A stretch of 64,000 nucleotides of DNA. Source: Sanderia malayensis (lineage: Eukaryota; Cnidaria; Scyphozoa; Semaeostomeae; Pelagiidae). Positions 42,716 through 53,800 of the stretch are shown one piece after another. Positions within the stretch are counted from its first letter, which is position 1. Each line of letters opens with the position of its first letter. Below the pieces are notes generated by a model, which was not told the DNA's origin, ran no database searches, and was given only the letters and a program-made list of their open reading frames with translations. Made by a program: the position numbers and the translations under genes. Location: contig RQOL01000535.1 in NCBI GenBank assembly GCA_013076295.1, positions 62,001 to 126,000 on the forward strand. Direction: 5' to 3'.

Positions 42716-43638
42716 CAGGTTGGTCCAGAAAAAGTAACCCCCCTAACAAAATAATTTATAGATATTTTTTCTCAAAAATGAATTGAATCAAATTTATACC
42801 AGATGGTATTCAATCCAGGTGTATTAACGTGTAGAAATATCTTGAATTATTATTTTGGAAAATCAAATGCAAAGAAGTTTCGCGGAAGACCAGTAATAAC
42901 ATTGCCAGTTTCATTACACAACGACATAATTATGCTAAAGAAACATAACACGTTGAAAAATAGATATAACAGCATAACCCAGCTCAAATCGAAAAATGAT
43001 CTCGAAAGCTTACGAACACAAGCGCAAGAGAGACAAACTTGGACAGCGCTAGTTAGCGACGTTTTTGTTGCTGCTAAAGCAGAAAAGAACTGATTAGAGC
43101 TTCTTTAATGCGGATATAGCTATTATATATAAATATCTTGACGTTTAGAGGTTCCATCTAGACACAATGAGGCGTTAAATTCGTGACATACAATAACCCG
43201 CTGTTTTGGCGGGAAATTGAAATTTCTTCACGTCAGCGAGCAAGTAAAACAAAAATTAACGTAAAAGGAAATGCCTGTAATATCAGTAGAAGATAAGCAT
43301 CGTATAAAGAATTTAAGAATAGAAAAAGGATGGGGAAGAAAAAGAATCTTATCAGACTGACATTTTGAGCATCTTATGTGACTGATAGAATGAGTTGTTA
43401 AGTTTTTCGTGTTTTGTTGCCTCAATATAAAGTTACATGTTTCCAAACAGTGTGTTTTGGATGCTTAAGTTTGAGAGTACATTTACTCAGAGATAATAAA
43501 CTCTACCAGCACAATATTTACACAAAATATCGCACTTAAGTGGAATAACTTGAAGTATGAATTTCATGAAATTGCTACTTCAGAAATATTTTTTACGAAT
43601 TATTTTGTTAGGGGATTACTTTTTTCTGGGCCACCCTG
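42716..43638. mobile_element. mariner-type element carrying a LINE-like C-terminal fragment
   Basis: Ends CAGGTTGGTCCAGAAAAAGT and CAGGGTGGCCCAGAAAAAAG are inverted, flanked by TA, typical of mariner. The plus-strand frame 42803-43093 does not encode a mariner transposase: it reads RGRPVITLPVSLHNDI, LKNRYNSITQLKSKNDLESL and RTQAQERQTW, which resembles the very C-terminus of LINE polyproteins. Whether it was captured or the resemblance is accidental is not resolved. Confidence 0.6.
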
Positions 43639-44826
43639 TATATATAATTTATAACAAGAACTCCATGGTTATGCCAACCAAACAATTTCAATTCGAGCAG
43701 CTTTTTAACAACACACCACTTTAGCATTTCAATATCTTTGACAAAAACCCAAGTAGTAAGTGCAAGAATAATCCATAATTATCTTGCTAAAACCAAGCAC
43801 ACGGCAAAACTTGATAAAATAGATTATAGAACTGATGGAAACGATAAACGAGCTTATTATATCACGATTCAAGAACGTTAGCTGGTTGTTTTATCACGCA
43901 AATGAAAGGAAGGAAGAGGTTGAGTGATGAACAGATAACCACGTGAGGCGTGTGAATACTGGAAAAATCCATTGTCACTGCATCAGCTTTGGGGTCCATT
44001 TTCAGCCCTTAACAATGCCGAAAGTTAAAAAGAAACACACGGGGAGATGTCAATAAGCTTTGCAATGATGGTGTTGAAATAGTTTGAAAAACATTTGTAT
44101 ATATCATTGAAGACAAGGGAGAAAACCGGACGCGGCGTTGATTTTTCCATACTGAAGCCAAAGAGAGAAGTTGATTCCGTTCCGGCATGTACGTCACACA
44201 TCCTCGGCCCAGATCGTTTCATGTTGCGCGACATTTTCAGAAAGGGCCTGAAAATTGCACTTTTAGAGCCGTGAAGAGAGGTGTTAATAAGTGAATTTCG
44301 AAATTTAAAAAGTGCAGTACCTGTTTTTACGTCAAAAACTACCCAGAAATGAAGTAACAAAATATGGTGGGAGTAGCCCTTTGAAGGTATGTCAAAGTGG
44401 GAATAAATATTTGTAAATTTATTTGCATGCAACCAGCTGATGTTTGACCAAAATGTTTATTGTTATGAGACCCTTAATAAAAATATGCAAAGACATATTA
44501 TTGCATTTTAAAATAAGTGTTGTGAAGGGCTCTAAAGAGATTAAGTAAACTAAAGAGATAAATATTGGCTGGGTGATGAGAAATGCCACCATAGCGGGGC
44601 TGTGTAAACAAAATTTGTAAAAATTGAAGTAATGAGTTTCCTCACTGAATATTATACCGTCATGGGCAAAAGGTGTTAAAACCAATGAAGAGATGGTCAT
44701 ACCCAGGATCCATGGAGAGAAACAGAATGGTATCCTAAAAGCAACCTGGGACACGGCCATCGGTTATGCCACGACGACAGAAGATGAAGATGAACACCTT
44801 AAATTATTCATAAGACAGGAGAAATA

Positions 44827-45904
44827 CACTTAGTGAGCATAAGTTACGCACCACCCGATGAAAAATGGCGTCTAAAAGTGGCCCGAGGCCTAAGCAAGAA
44901 AATTTACATAACAATATATAAATAACAAATGGGTTTCAATAGCGAATTTCTTCAGCTGAAATATACTCAGAATTTCATAAATTTTCAAGTGAAAACATAA
45001 TTTAAACTATATCATATTGTTTTGTAATAATATTAAAAGAAAACTGCGAAGATGTCTCTTAAAAAATTTTCTCAAAAATTTATCGAAGTGGAGTAAATAA
45101 AACGCCAATAACTATAATTTCTTTCACTGAAAGCCACGCAAATTCTCTCTCATTTGAAAGAGAATGTTTTGAAATTTTGAAAAATGTAAATATTTTTCAT
45201 GTAACTGTCTTGACCTTTTATAATTTTCAGTTTCAGTCTTTGTTTATCATTTTAGGAGTGTGATTTTACAAAACCTAATTTTCCGTAATTTTTTTTTCAG
45301 AGTAAAAAACAAGAAGGTTAAGCGTCATAACAAAAAATCCGACATGGATATTCCTATAATTTGTTTCAAATACTATAATTTGATATAATTTTCAAGGGCT
45401 TCATACTTTCTGAAGTTAACAAAAATTTTATTTTTTAAAACCCACTCTGAAATTTGAAAAACAAAACATGTGCTTCCCTAGTGGTAAACAAAGACTGAAA
45501 CTGAAAATTATAAAAGGTCAAGACAGTTACATGAAAAATATTTACATTTTTCAAAATTTCAAAACATTCTCTTTTAAATGAGAGAGAATTTGGGTGGTTT
45601 TCAGTGAAAGAAATTATAGTTATTGGCGTTTTATTTACTCCACTTCGATAAATTTTTGTGAAAATTTTTTAAGAGACACCTTCACAGTTTTCTTTAAATA
45701 TAATTGCAAAACAATATGATATAGTTTAAATTATGTCTTCAATTGAAAATTTATGAAATTCTGAGTATATTTCTGCTGAAGAAGTTCGCTATTGAAACCC
45801 ATTTGTTATCTATATATTGTTATGTAAATTTTCTTGCTTAGGCCTCGGGCCACTTTTAGACGCCATTTTTCATCTGGTGGTGCGTAACTTATGCTCACTA
45901 AGTG
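44827..45904. mobile_element. Palindromic TA-target MITE, copy A (1078 bp)
   Basis: Ends CACTTAGTGAGCATAAG on both sides, flanked by TA. The two arms of over 400 bp are inverted copies of each other around a short loop. Related to the half copy at 4240-4750 (same end) and to copy B at 54489-55547 (different outer 25 bp). Non-coding. Confidence 0.9.
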
Positions 45905-46150
45905 TATATGTAGCTTGAGTTTTAATTAAATTGTTGGTAGAGTGGGTACGGCAACACACCATCAAGGGATAAAAGGCAAACCTGTGTCTATCTCTGTGTC
46001 ACCGCCCTTAGCAGCACCAAGTCTCTACCGACAAACTGAGTGCCGTACCCCACGTCTGGCGGTGGAAGTTTTAAAGACAAAATACCACCCCAGTACATTA
46101 TACATGATTTGTCACAAACGTATTTAAATACAATTTACTACAGGGAAAAT
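45905..46150. other. Short spacer
   Basis: Sequence between the MITE and the MADF frame. A stretch GGGATAAAAGGCAAACC and GC-richer sequence may be an upstream exon or UTR of the Harbinger-associated gene. Not resolved. Confidence 0.25.
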
Positions 46151-46151
46151 A

Positions 46152-46683
46152 CAAAGCCTTTGCACTACATTCCGTGAGGAAATGAGGAACGTAAAAAAAA
46201 GCCAGGGGGCGGGAATGGGTGCAGCTGAAGTTTATGACCCCAAATGGAGGCTTTTTGAGGAGTGCTTATCTTTAGAGGAGGTCATTATCTCAAACCGCCC
46301 ATCAGTGTCCAACATGCCTTCCACTTTTAAGGATACATTAACTGAGACTGTAGAGTCAATGGAGCCAACTGAAGAGGAGCTGAGCCCCTCTTCATTGAGC
46401 ACCAGCACCCCGCAAGAACAAATACATCCAAAGAAGAAAAAAGGTCCCATGGATGGAAAAGTCTGCATTGGCATTGTCAGACCTTGCAAAAGAGGCAAAC
46501 GATACGCCTACCAATGAGACGAAAGAAGATGAGTGGGATGTATTTGGTAGAGATGTGGCAAATACACTGAGAGGCCTTGAAAATGCAGATTGGCAGAGAA
46601 GAGTAAAATTTGCCATACAAAATGCCATTTTCCAAACCATAGAAGAACAGAGAGCTATATCACAACGGCAACCTGTTAATTAG
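46152..46683 (+). pseudogene. MADF-domain protein of a Harbinger transposon (frameshifted)
   Basis: After a possible acceptor (ATTTACTACAG) the frame reads TTFREEMRNVKKSQGAG then AAEVYDPKWRLFEECLSLEE, the second half of a MADF (Myb/SANT-like) domain. A Ser/Thr/Glu linker and KKKK follow. A frameshift near 46450 moves to MEKSALALSDLAKEAND and FGRDVANTLRGLENADWQRR with RVKFAIQNAIFQT, a BESS-like C-terminal motif. Harbinger elements encode such a DNA-binding partner beside their nuclease, and the nuclease tail lies next door on the minus strand. Confidence 0.7.
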
Positions 46684-46989
46684 AACTGTTATAATAATAG
46701 GAAGAATACAATGGAAATTTAGTTTATCATGATTTAATGGCGTCAAATAATATTTAGTGGAAACAAGAATAACAACAATCAGAAGTGCTTTTGCATGGAT
46801 GAGTTAAAAATCAATGAAATATCTGGAACTCATAAAAGTTTTTTTACTCACAAAGTATGGTGTTTTATAGATTTCATAGATTTGTTATAGATTTAAGATC
46901 AAGCTAGCTGTTCTAAAAATGCCCACTCAAGCATTTGCCACGAAAATCGACAGCACCTTCATCATAAAAATATTCTTTTAAGCTGTCTC

Positions 46990-47280
46990 TCACTTCACGT
47001 GCACTCAAGGAATATGATCGCCCACTTGGGTTTGATACTACTAATTAAATTTCTCCAAGCTCCACTTGCTATGTTGCCATTACTGTCCTCAGTACCCATA
47101 AATCCTGGGGTAAACGTATCTTTCTTTGTTATCAGGAAGTTGTGCAATGCAATATAAGCCTGAACTATCTCTATGACATTATCTACATCAAGCTCAATTG
47201 TCCGTGATAAAATCCTGAATCTAGAAGACATCATTCCAAAACTATTTTCCACTATTCTCCTTGACCGTGATAAGCGATAA
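46990..47280 (-). pseudogene. Harbinger nuclease (HARBI1-like), C-terminal fragment
   Basis: The minus strand reads LSRSRRIVENSFGMMSSRFR then ILSRTIELDVDNVIEIVQAY and IALHNFLI, the conserved end of DDE_Tnp_4/HARBI1 proteins (R-x-x-VENxFG...ALHNFL, with the last catalytic E in VEN). The upstream two thirds with the first two catalytic acids are not found intact; 47390-47635 (minus) may hold a scrambled N-terminal remnant. Tail-to-tail with the MADF gene. Confidence 0.75.
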
Positions 47281-47639
47281 TTAAAAACCTTTTCATCGCC
47301 ATTGAAACCTTTAAATAAACAAAAGCCTATTATTGTCCTACTCCATACTGTGAAAAAAGAGTACCCCCAGTTACGTGCATTCTATTGTAAAAGTAACCTT
47401 TGAAAAGTGGCATCATCTTCTTGGACCCTTGCCGGAAAAAATTTTGAAAACTGACAGGGTCTGTGAGTCGTAGTTCTCCAACCAAGTTTGCAGCCAGCCC
47501 TTGGGCTTGGCGACGAACATGGGTTGATCAGGGACCCACCCACCATTTTATTTTCAACTTCATGGTGGTGCATAAGTAATGTTATGCCAATTCCACAAGC
47601 CAACAGACGTTTCTTCTTCGAGATAGGTGCCATTTTAAG

Positions 47640-48360
47640 ATGTCACTGTTTGTATTTGGCGCAAAATAAATTCTGGTGCGAGGCTAAGGTACAAATGTTA
47701 TGTAAATGTCGTTGACCTAATTGATAGTTTGCACAGCGAACAATTGTCAAAGAAACTTGTCGTCAATTTACACGAGCAAATCCGCTTGCCGTAGAAACAT
47801 TGTCAAATAAGACTTGTTATCCATCTCCATCAACATGAGCAACGAAAATTGTCAAAGAAAATTGTCATAGAAAATTGCTCGTGGAACTTACGCTTTAGTG
47901 TAACCGCCTATAGTTTTTATTTATAATACAACAATAGTCTGTAACGACCATCGGGTTATAGTTGTTCAATAGAAACCCTAAGCATACGCCTACTCTTTGA
48001 TTGTTGTATCTCGTAAATATTCTATGATACATGTCATAGTCATGATAATAAAAAACAATGCTTGATAATTTACCCTTTTAACACCACCACTTGATGACTG
48101 TGCGCTCTTCTGCTCAAGATTTGCCGAATGGGGTCGAATGGGGCCAAATGGCGCCAAAAAAGCTCCCCATTCTTCAGGTCTAAGTTGAAAATCGTCATCA
48201 AGTACTTCCCATACGAAGATCTGCAGGTGTACACGAAGACCATGATAATAAACGGATCGCTCCGTTGGTGTCGGAGAACTTAAGTCCGATTTGCTAGTTG
48301 TTAGCTTGAACAGAAATTTCGCAAGAAGAAACACACTGATCAATAGAATTCAGCTTTTTC
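47640..48360. other. Repeat remnants including a fragment similar to CXC-family proteins
   Basis: 47700-47905 shows inverted similarity to the MITE end at 40430. On the minus strand 48343-48170 reads YYHGLRVHLQIFVWEVLDDD and FQLRPEEWGAFL, which resembles the region preceding the CXC tail in transposon-derived proteins of the HAxTGCDTTS family. It then runs into non-coding sequence. GGCGCCATTTGGCC lies at about 48145. Confidence 0.4.
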
Positions 48361-48639
48361 AAAAGTGTACACTCATGTCCACTTCAATTCTATCTCCAAA
48401 ACGCAACTGAACAATACATAAATTTCATAATTATTTCAACGTGCTTAATAGGAAATGAGTAATATTCTCTAAGCTACAAACCAATCAGATCGTTACAAAT
48501 GTCTCTATTTTATCCAATCAAAACAAAATTAGTAATATAAGGGTTAGTCATTAGATCATGTGGAAGGTCATCACAGTAAGAAGTTCGATGAATCAGTTAG
48601 CCGCGCGTGCGCACAAGGAATTTCCCACAGTTGGCGACA

Positions 48640-48891
48640 TTTTTGCAGAATCAAAGCTTCCTGATGGGGATGGCCTAAAGAATGGGGATGGTATTGCAAA
48701 GGTGACCAACACTGCACATGACGACTGATATGGATGTTGCCCCTGAAAATCTTTTGAAAGTCGTAAGATGCAATTGCAAAAGAGCCTCTAAAAAAATGCG
48801 GGACAAGCCTATGTAGCTGTCGAACAAAATGGAATAAAATGTGTACCAACATGTGAAGAATGCTTTGGTGAAAGTTGCGGAAATATCGAGG
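48640..48891 (+). pseudogene. CXC (tesmin/TSO1-like) tail fragment
   Basis: In shifting plus frames the sequence reads APENLLKVVRCNCKRASKK, then CGTSLCSCRT, then GIKCVPTCEECFGESCGNIE before a donor-like GAG|GTAAGA at 48891. The spacing of cysteines (CxC, CG..LCSC, C...C..C....C) is that of the metal-binding CXC repeat closing many HAxTGCDTTS-type transposon proteins. Two single-base shifts break it. It may belong to the same gene family as element P. Confidence 0.55.
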
Positions 48892-48899
48892 TAAGATCA

Positions 48900-49935
48900 T
48901 TCTTTAGTTCGCTTATTTTTCAATTTTTGGAGCATGTTCAATATGTTATGCGCTCATTGTTCCCTTCCCCTATAGTACTGTAGGCCACCCAATAAGGAGG
49001 CTACCTTGCTTAATAATAACAAGCTTACTAATTGATGCAGAAAACTCTTGGTCATGATATACGTATCAAGTCATGTCATAGTTATTATAACATGAAAGGA
49101 TATTATGTTATGCTTCATCATCATCATCATTTTTTGACCGCAATCGAAACAACAGATTGCACAAAACGTTTCCAGACTTCACGGTTTTCTATTGCTGCCT
49201 TTGGGTCATGAGATCATATGCCAGTGTTACGGCTTATTGAAGTTGTGATTGATATAACACAAGGATTTGCTTGTTGTTTTCTTTCACTAAAAAATGGGTA
49301 GTATGTACTATACTGACATCATTTTAGTTGATACAGTTCAATAAGCGAACAGTCCGCGCCTATATTCTTTATTTTCCAGCCCAGATCATGAAACCATTTG
49401 TTTTTTTCAGGATAAAAAACAAATTGATGACAGTGACGAGGAAAGGAAAATTTTTGAAGATTTCTTTGGGTATTGACTTTTCTGGATAAATTGTGTTCCA
49501 TCTGAAATTTGTATTTTTTTCAAACTACTATAACAAATTTGAGCATTCGTCAGAATGCTCAAAAACTATACATTTCAGGGGTACTGTTCTAATGCAATTT
49601 GGAATCAGCGTTAAATGCTCTTTCAAATGAGCCATAATACATGCAGTTTTGACGAGAGTACAATTTTAGCCGATTGGGGCGTATCAGTCAGCTACTACAT
49701 GGAAACTTTCGATTTTACTCGTTGTAAAATCCTAGTCTGGGTGACCGACGGCCAGTTTCGAACTATTGAAATAAAAAACGAATAAAATTGCTCATTTTGG
49801 GAGAAAATCAGTGTCAAACTTGTGTCACGAAAGTGTGAGGGACCCTTCGCGCAACTCAAAAACTACTGATTATGTCAAAAATTAAAATAAATTCGGAATT
49901 AGCATAATCGAATTTATAGTTAGAATAGAAATTTA
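48900..49935. other. Unannotated stretch
   Basis: AT-rich sequence with a small (CAT)n run near 49110. I see no gene or clear repeat boundary. Confidence 0.3.
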
Positions 49936-50518
49936 GGCCCCGTTTACACGGTACCGGTCAAGTTTTTAGCCGTTCAAGTTTTTGTACGGCCAGGCGTACC
50001 GGTCAAATATTTGTACGGATAGGCCTCCCGTTTACACGATGGCTTTTGCTAGCCGGCTTTCTTTGATCGTCATGCGCAGTATGCTTTTTCATGAATCGTT
50101 GGCGCCAAGTCGAATTATTTTTTGTGTGTGGTGAGTGAAATGATTTGTTGTCTGGATTTTTATGAAATTTACGATCTTTGTTTTTATTACTGAAAGTTAA
50201 GCTTCGTCGTAAATAACAAAAAATTGCTTTTAAATTTTGAGCGCCAAATCCAACATTTTGAAATTGCCTCGTTTGCTTGACTTTTTCACCTCTTTATGAA
50301 TCCGTACAAATATTTGCACGGTTAGAAGCGTTTACACGGTACCGTTCAAATATTTGACCGCTCAAGTTGTCAACTCGTCCTCTTCCTAACAGGACAAGAT
50401 TTTGCACGGCTATCCGTACAAATATTTGTACGGATAGCCGATCTCGTGTAAACGCAACCCCTATCCGTACAAAAACTTGAACGGCTAAAAACTTGACCGG
50501 TACCGTGTAAACGGGGCC
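49936..50518. mobile_element. Harbinger MITE (583 bp)
   Basis: Ends GGCCCCGTTTACACGGTACC are exact inverted copies, flanked by TTA at 49933-49935 and 50519-50521. Subterminal TTTGTACGGATAG-type repeats occur in both orientations. TTA target and GGCCCC termini fit PIF/Harbinger. Confidence 0.92.
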
Positions 50519-50849
50519 TTAAATAGCTTTTGCACGACATTGAAGTCATCACCTTATTCTCGAGGACTTGAAGATTTGCCCCTTTCGTCAAAGTTAATTC
50601 CTAAAGTTTTTTTTTTGAATTCGAGACTTTTGCAATTTCCGAATCGACCTTAACTATGCAGATGTACGCCAATAAATGCTTAGCATTCATTCCATACTTA
50701 AAATTATACATAATTCACATGATATCAAGATGAGCATAAGAAATAGACTGTAAAGAAATACCCTCAGGCTTTAGAATGTCACAACACTCATCATTAAAAT
50801 ACAATTTATCATGACAAAAATCACTCAAAATATATGCATAAGACATGCT

Positions 50850-53800
50850 TTAAAAAACAGGCCCGATAGACTCAAACCAGGTCATTACCGACGGATCAAC
50901 CAATACATAATTCTTAAAATCATTGTAAGAGATTTTATCATCTCTGTCAGTGTCAGCTCTCTTGAAGATATAATCTGCCACTTCATACAGGGCATCATGA
51001 GCCATAGCTTCAACCGCCGAAAAGGCTCTTTTATTTGCAGTGTGCGTGTTGCTGCTATTTATTTCTGTGGCCCTTAATCCATCATCTCGTAAAGGTCGTT
51101 GAGGAATTGGGGCATTAAATATCGCCGAAATAGGTCTGTTCCCACTATCATCGTAATTTTCCATCATCTCCTCTTCGCAAGATCTAACAACATCGCGAAC
51201 AAGTTCGACATTTACTTGATGGTGCGCTTGTAATACTTTGAGCAGGTCTTCCCTCGAGATAAAATTGTCAGAATCAACATCGTACGCCTTGAATACAAAT
51301 TTCATTTTCTCTGCTTGTGTCCCTTTGGTAATGATAGATAGACCTCTGACAAACTCTGGAAAACTAATATACCCATTTCCGTTTAGGTCATAAAATTTGA
51401 ACATTTGATCGACAAGGACATTTTTCCGTAGTGCTAAAGGTCCAAGGCATTGGTAAAATATTTCTTTTGTAATACCCAGACTACTTGTACACAGTGATTT
51501 ATACTGCTCATACAAATACTCTATTTCTGATGGGTCAAAGTGACTAATCACCCTGAGTTCTAAGACTTCGTTCCAAGATATCTTTGGTTTCACAGCTTTT
51601 TTACCTGCAAAATAAAGTGTAATTAGTATCAGTTGTAACGGAATTTAGCGTCAAGCGGTCTAAATATTAAAAACGATGTACCGTAAATCCTCGAATAAGC
51701 CCCCGGGGGCTTATTTACAAAAGCAAAATTTTTGGCTCATTATTAATCAATATTAAGCAAAATAAAAGCTATAGCTACGATGCAGCTAATCAATGAAGTT
51801 AGTGGTTTAATCTTGCTGTTATTTGCAATACATTCACTAAACAAGTTCAATGTCTCGATACTTCGACTCAATATCCTTGCAAATGATTATCAGGATGGGG
51901 GTTTATTCCAGGGGAGGGCTTATTGGAGGATTTACGGTATATCTGATAGCAGTGTTTTTGAGAAGAGTTTTGCTCTGATGCCCAAATTTATTAACAAATT
52001 CCAATCAGATAATTTACAAATCTTTGTCGCACATGACTTAATTAATGTATAATTTTTCAGTTATAGGCATAGTGCAACGAAAAATCACTTTCCCGTTCTC
52101 TCATTCAGACAGGGGGTGTCAGCAATAAAGAAGCGAGAGGGGGAAAAGAGGGTGGTATAAATTTGGAAAATTTCAAGTCTGATACGAAATACATTAATTT
52201 GATAATTACATTACACTTTTAGATATAGCCTCGTTTTAAACTTGTATGACATAGGGGTACGTTACGTCTAACAGTGTATTCAGGTGATACACTCCCTCTC
52301 AAAAGTATTGCAAAGGTCGATAAAAAACTGGCGTCAAAAACGGCGCCAAAAACGGCGACCACTCAAGCAAACATTTTGAATTTCGATATTGACTTTTGAA
52401 TTTTCGATTTAGTTTCATCTTGTTGGGGAGATGAACATGGCCATCATTTGTTTCAGTCCTTTGTTTCAACGGTTTTGTTTTACCAATGAAAACATTCCCA
52501 TTTCTGCGCAATTGCGCATCTTTCAGTAATGACGTAATGCAAGTTTTGAAATTAACCAGTCAAAACTGCCGACCAAGATTAATCTCAGTTTACAAGTGAT
52601 CAGGAAAGTTCCATTTCACTTCCGTGATCGTGCTCAAATTTGTCTGTGAAAGAAACTTGTTGTTTATTTAAAATATGGCAAAATTTCATGAAGATATGGC
52701 ATGTTTTTGTTCTCATATCTTTGTTATTAGGACGAATTTTAAAATTCAGGCCGATGGAAATTTAGAAAAACTACTGCTCTTTTGAAAAATGTTTGTTTGA
52801 AGCTGTTTTTTGAAACTATATGCAGCAGCAACTCTAAATAAAAACATCACTTTCTCACAGCTCGGCGGGATTTTAGCCGCCATAACAGGCAATTTTGTTG
52901 AGTTTTGTTGCATTTCTATTGTTCTCAAAGTGCACTGATTGGTCAGTTCAATTAAAGTAAAACAATAGCTGGACGTTCGAAGCAGTTCCCCCCTTGCTGG
53001 CCTAAGTACAATTAGGCCAGCTGCAGAGAGGGGGTAGGGTTCACTTGGTCCCAGAAACTTCCCCGTCAGGCAATCATACCCCCTCTCTCAGCCTGGTCTA
53101 AGTCACTAATGTCTAAATTGTTCTTGTCTGCTTTCTTAAAATTTAATATAATTCTAAAATATATAAACAGTACATCCTCGATTATCTGAACCTTGATTAT
53201 CCGAATGCCAAAAGTTTTTACTACATCAATTTTTTGCAAACCAATTCTCGATCACTAAATAAAATATCTGTTGTCTTTTTTAATTTTCGCCCTTTATCAC
53301 AGTCAAATCCAATGGAAACATCAAATTAACACATCAGTTTTCATGTTCGTGTTTACAATTACCAAAACCGCTAAATGGAAATCGAACAGGAATTTCAAAA
53401 TCCACAAGTTTTGACTAATTGTGACCATCTTCCGTTTGAGCACCCAGTGACTATTCTGGGTGATAAAAATAAACTTCATGACAAGATTAGTAGGTAAAAT
53501 TTTTGTCCTTGATTATCCGAATTTTTGGCGTATCCGAACGGCCCAGCAAAAAATTGAGTTCAACTTGTTCGGATAATCGAGGATGTACTGTAATTCCAAA
53601 TCATATCTCTACCTCATAGGCTTTAGGCCCTCTACTCTAGGTTGTTGTCAACAGATAGCCGAGATTTGGCAAAGTAATTGATGTGGGTATTGGAAACTAC
53701 AGGATATGTCAACAAGACACAAAGCTAACCTTTGAGGTAAAGAGCTGCTCCTATCTTTACAGACCATTATGAACCAATAACATCACTGAGATGTGAAATT

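Larger units (their letters stand above)
41217..44380. mobile_element. TTAA-target element (Kolobok/piggyBac-like), non-autonomous, 3164 bp
   Basis: Inverted ends AGGGCTACTCCCACC extend about 200 bp with divergence (GTGTGACGTACATG in both). It is flanked by TTAA on the left and TTGA on the right, a TTAA duplication with one change. The interior contains two mariner-type insertions and no transposase of its own. The arms contain CGGAACG and a CTCGGCCC/GGGGCGAGG segment near their inner ends. Confidence 0.75.

Noticed and set aside
42803..43093. mariner transposase
   Set aside because: The peptide lacks the D,D34D residues and the helix-turn-helix; it resembles a LINE C-terminus instead.
50850..51593. 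Single-exon EF-hand gene starting at 51593
   Set aside because: There is no ATG at that point (GTG), and the phase joins exactly to the upstream ZZ exon through an acceptor before 51595.
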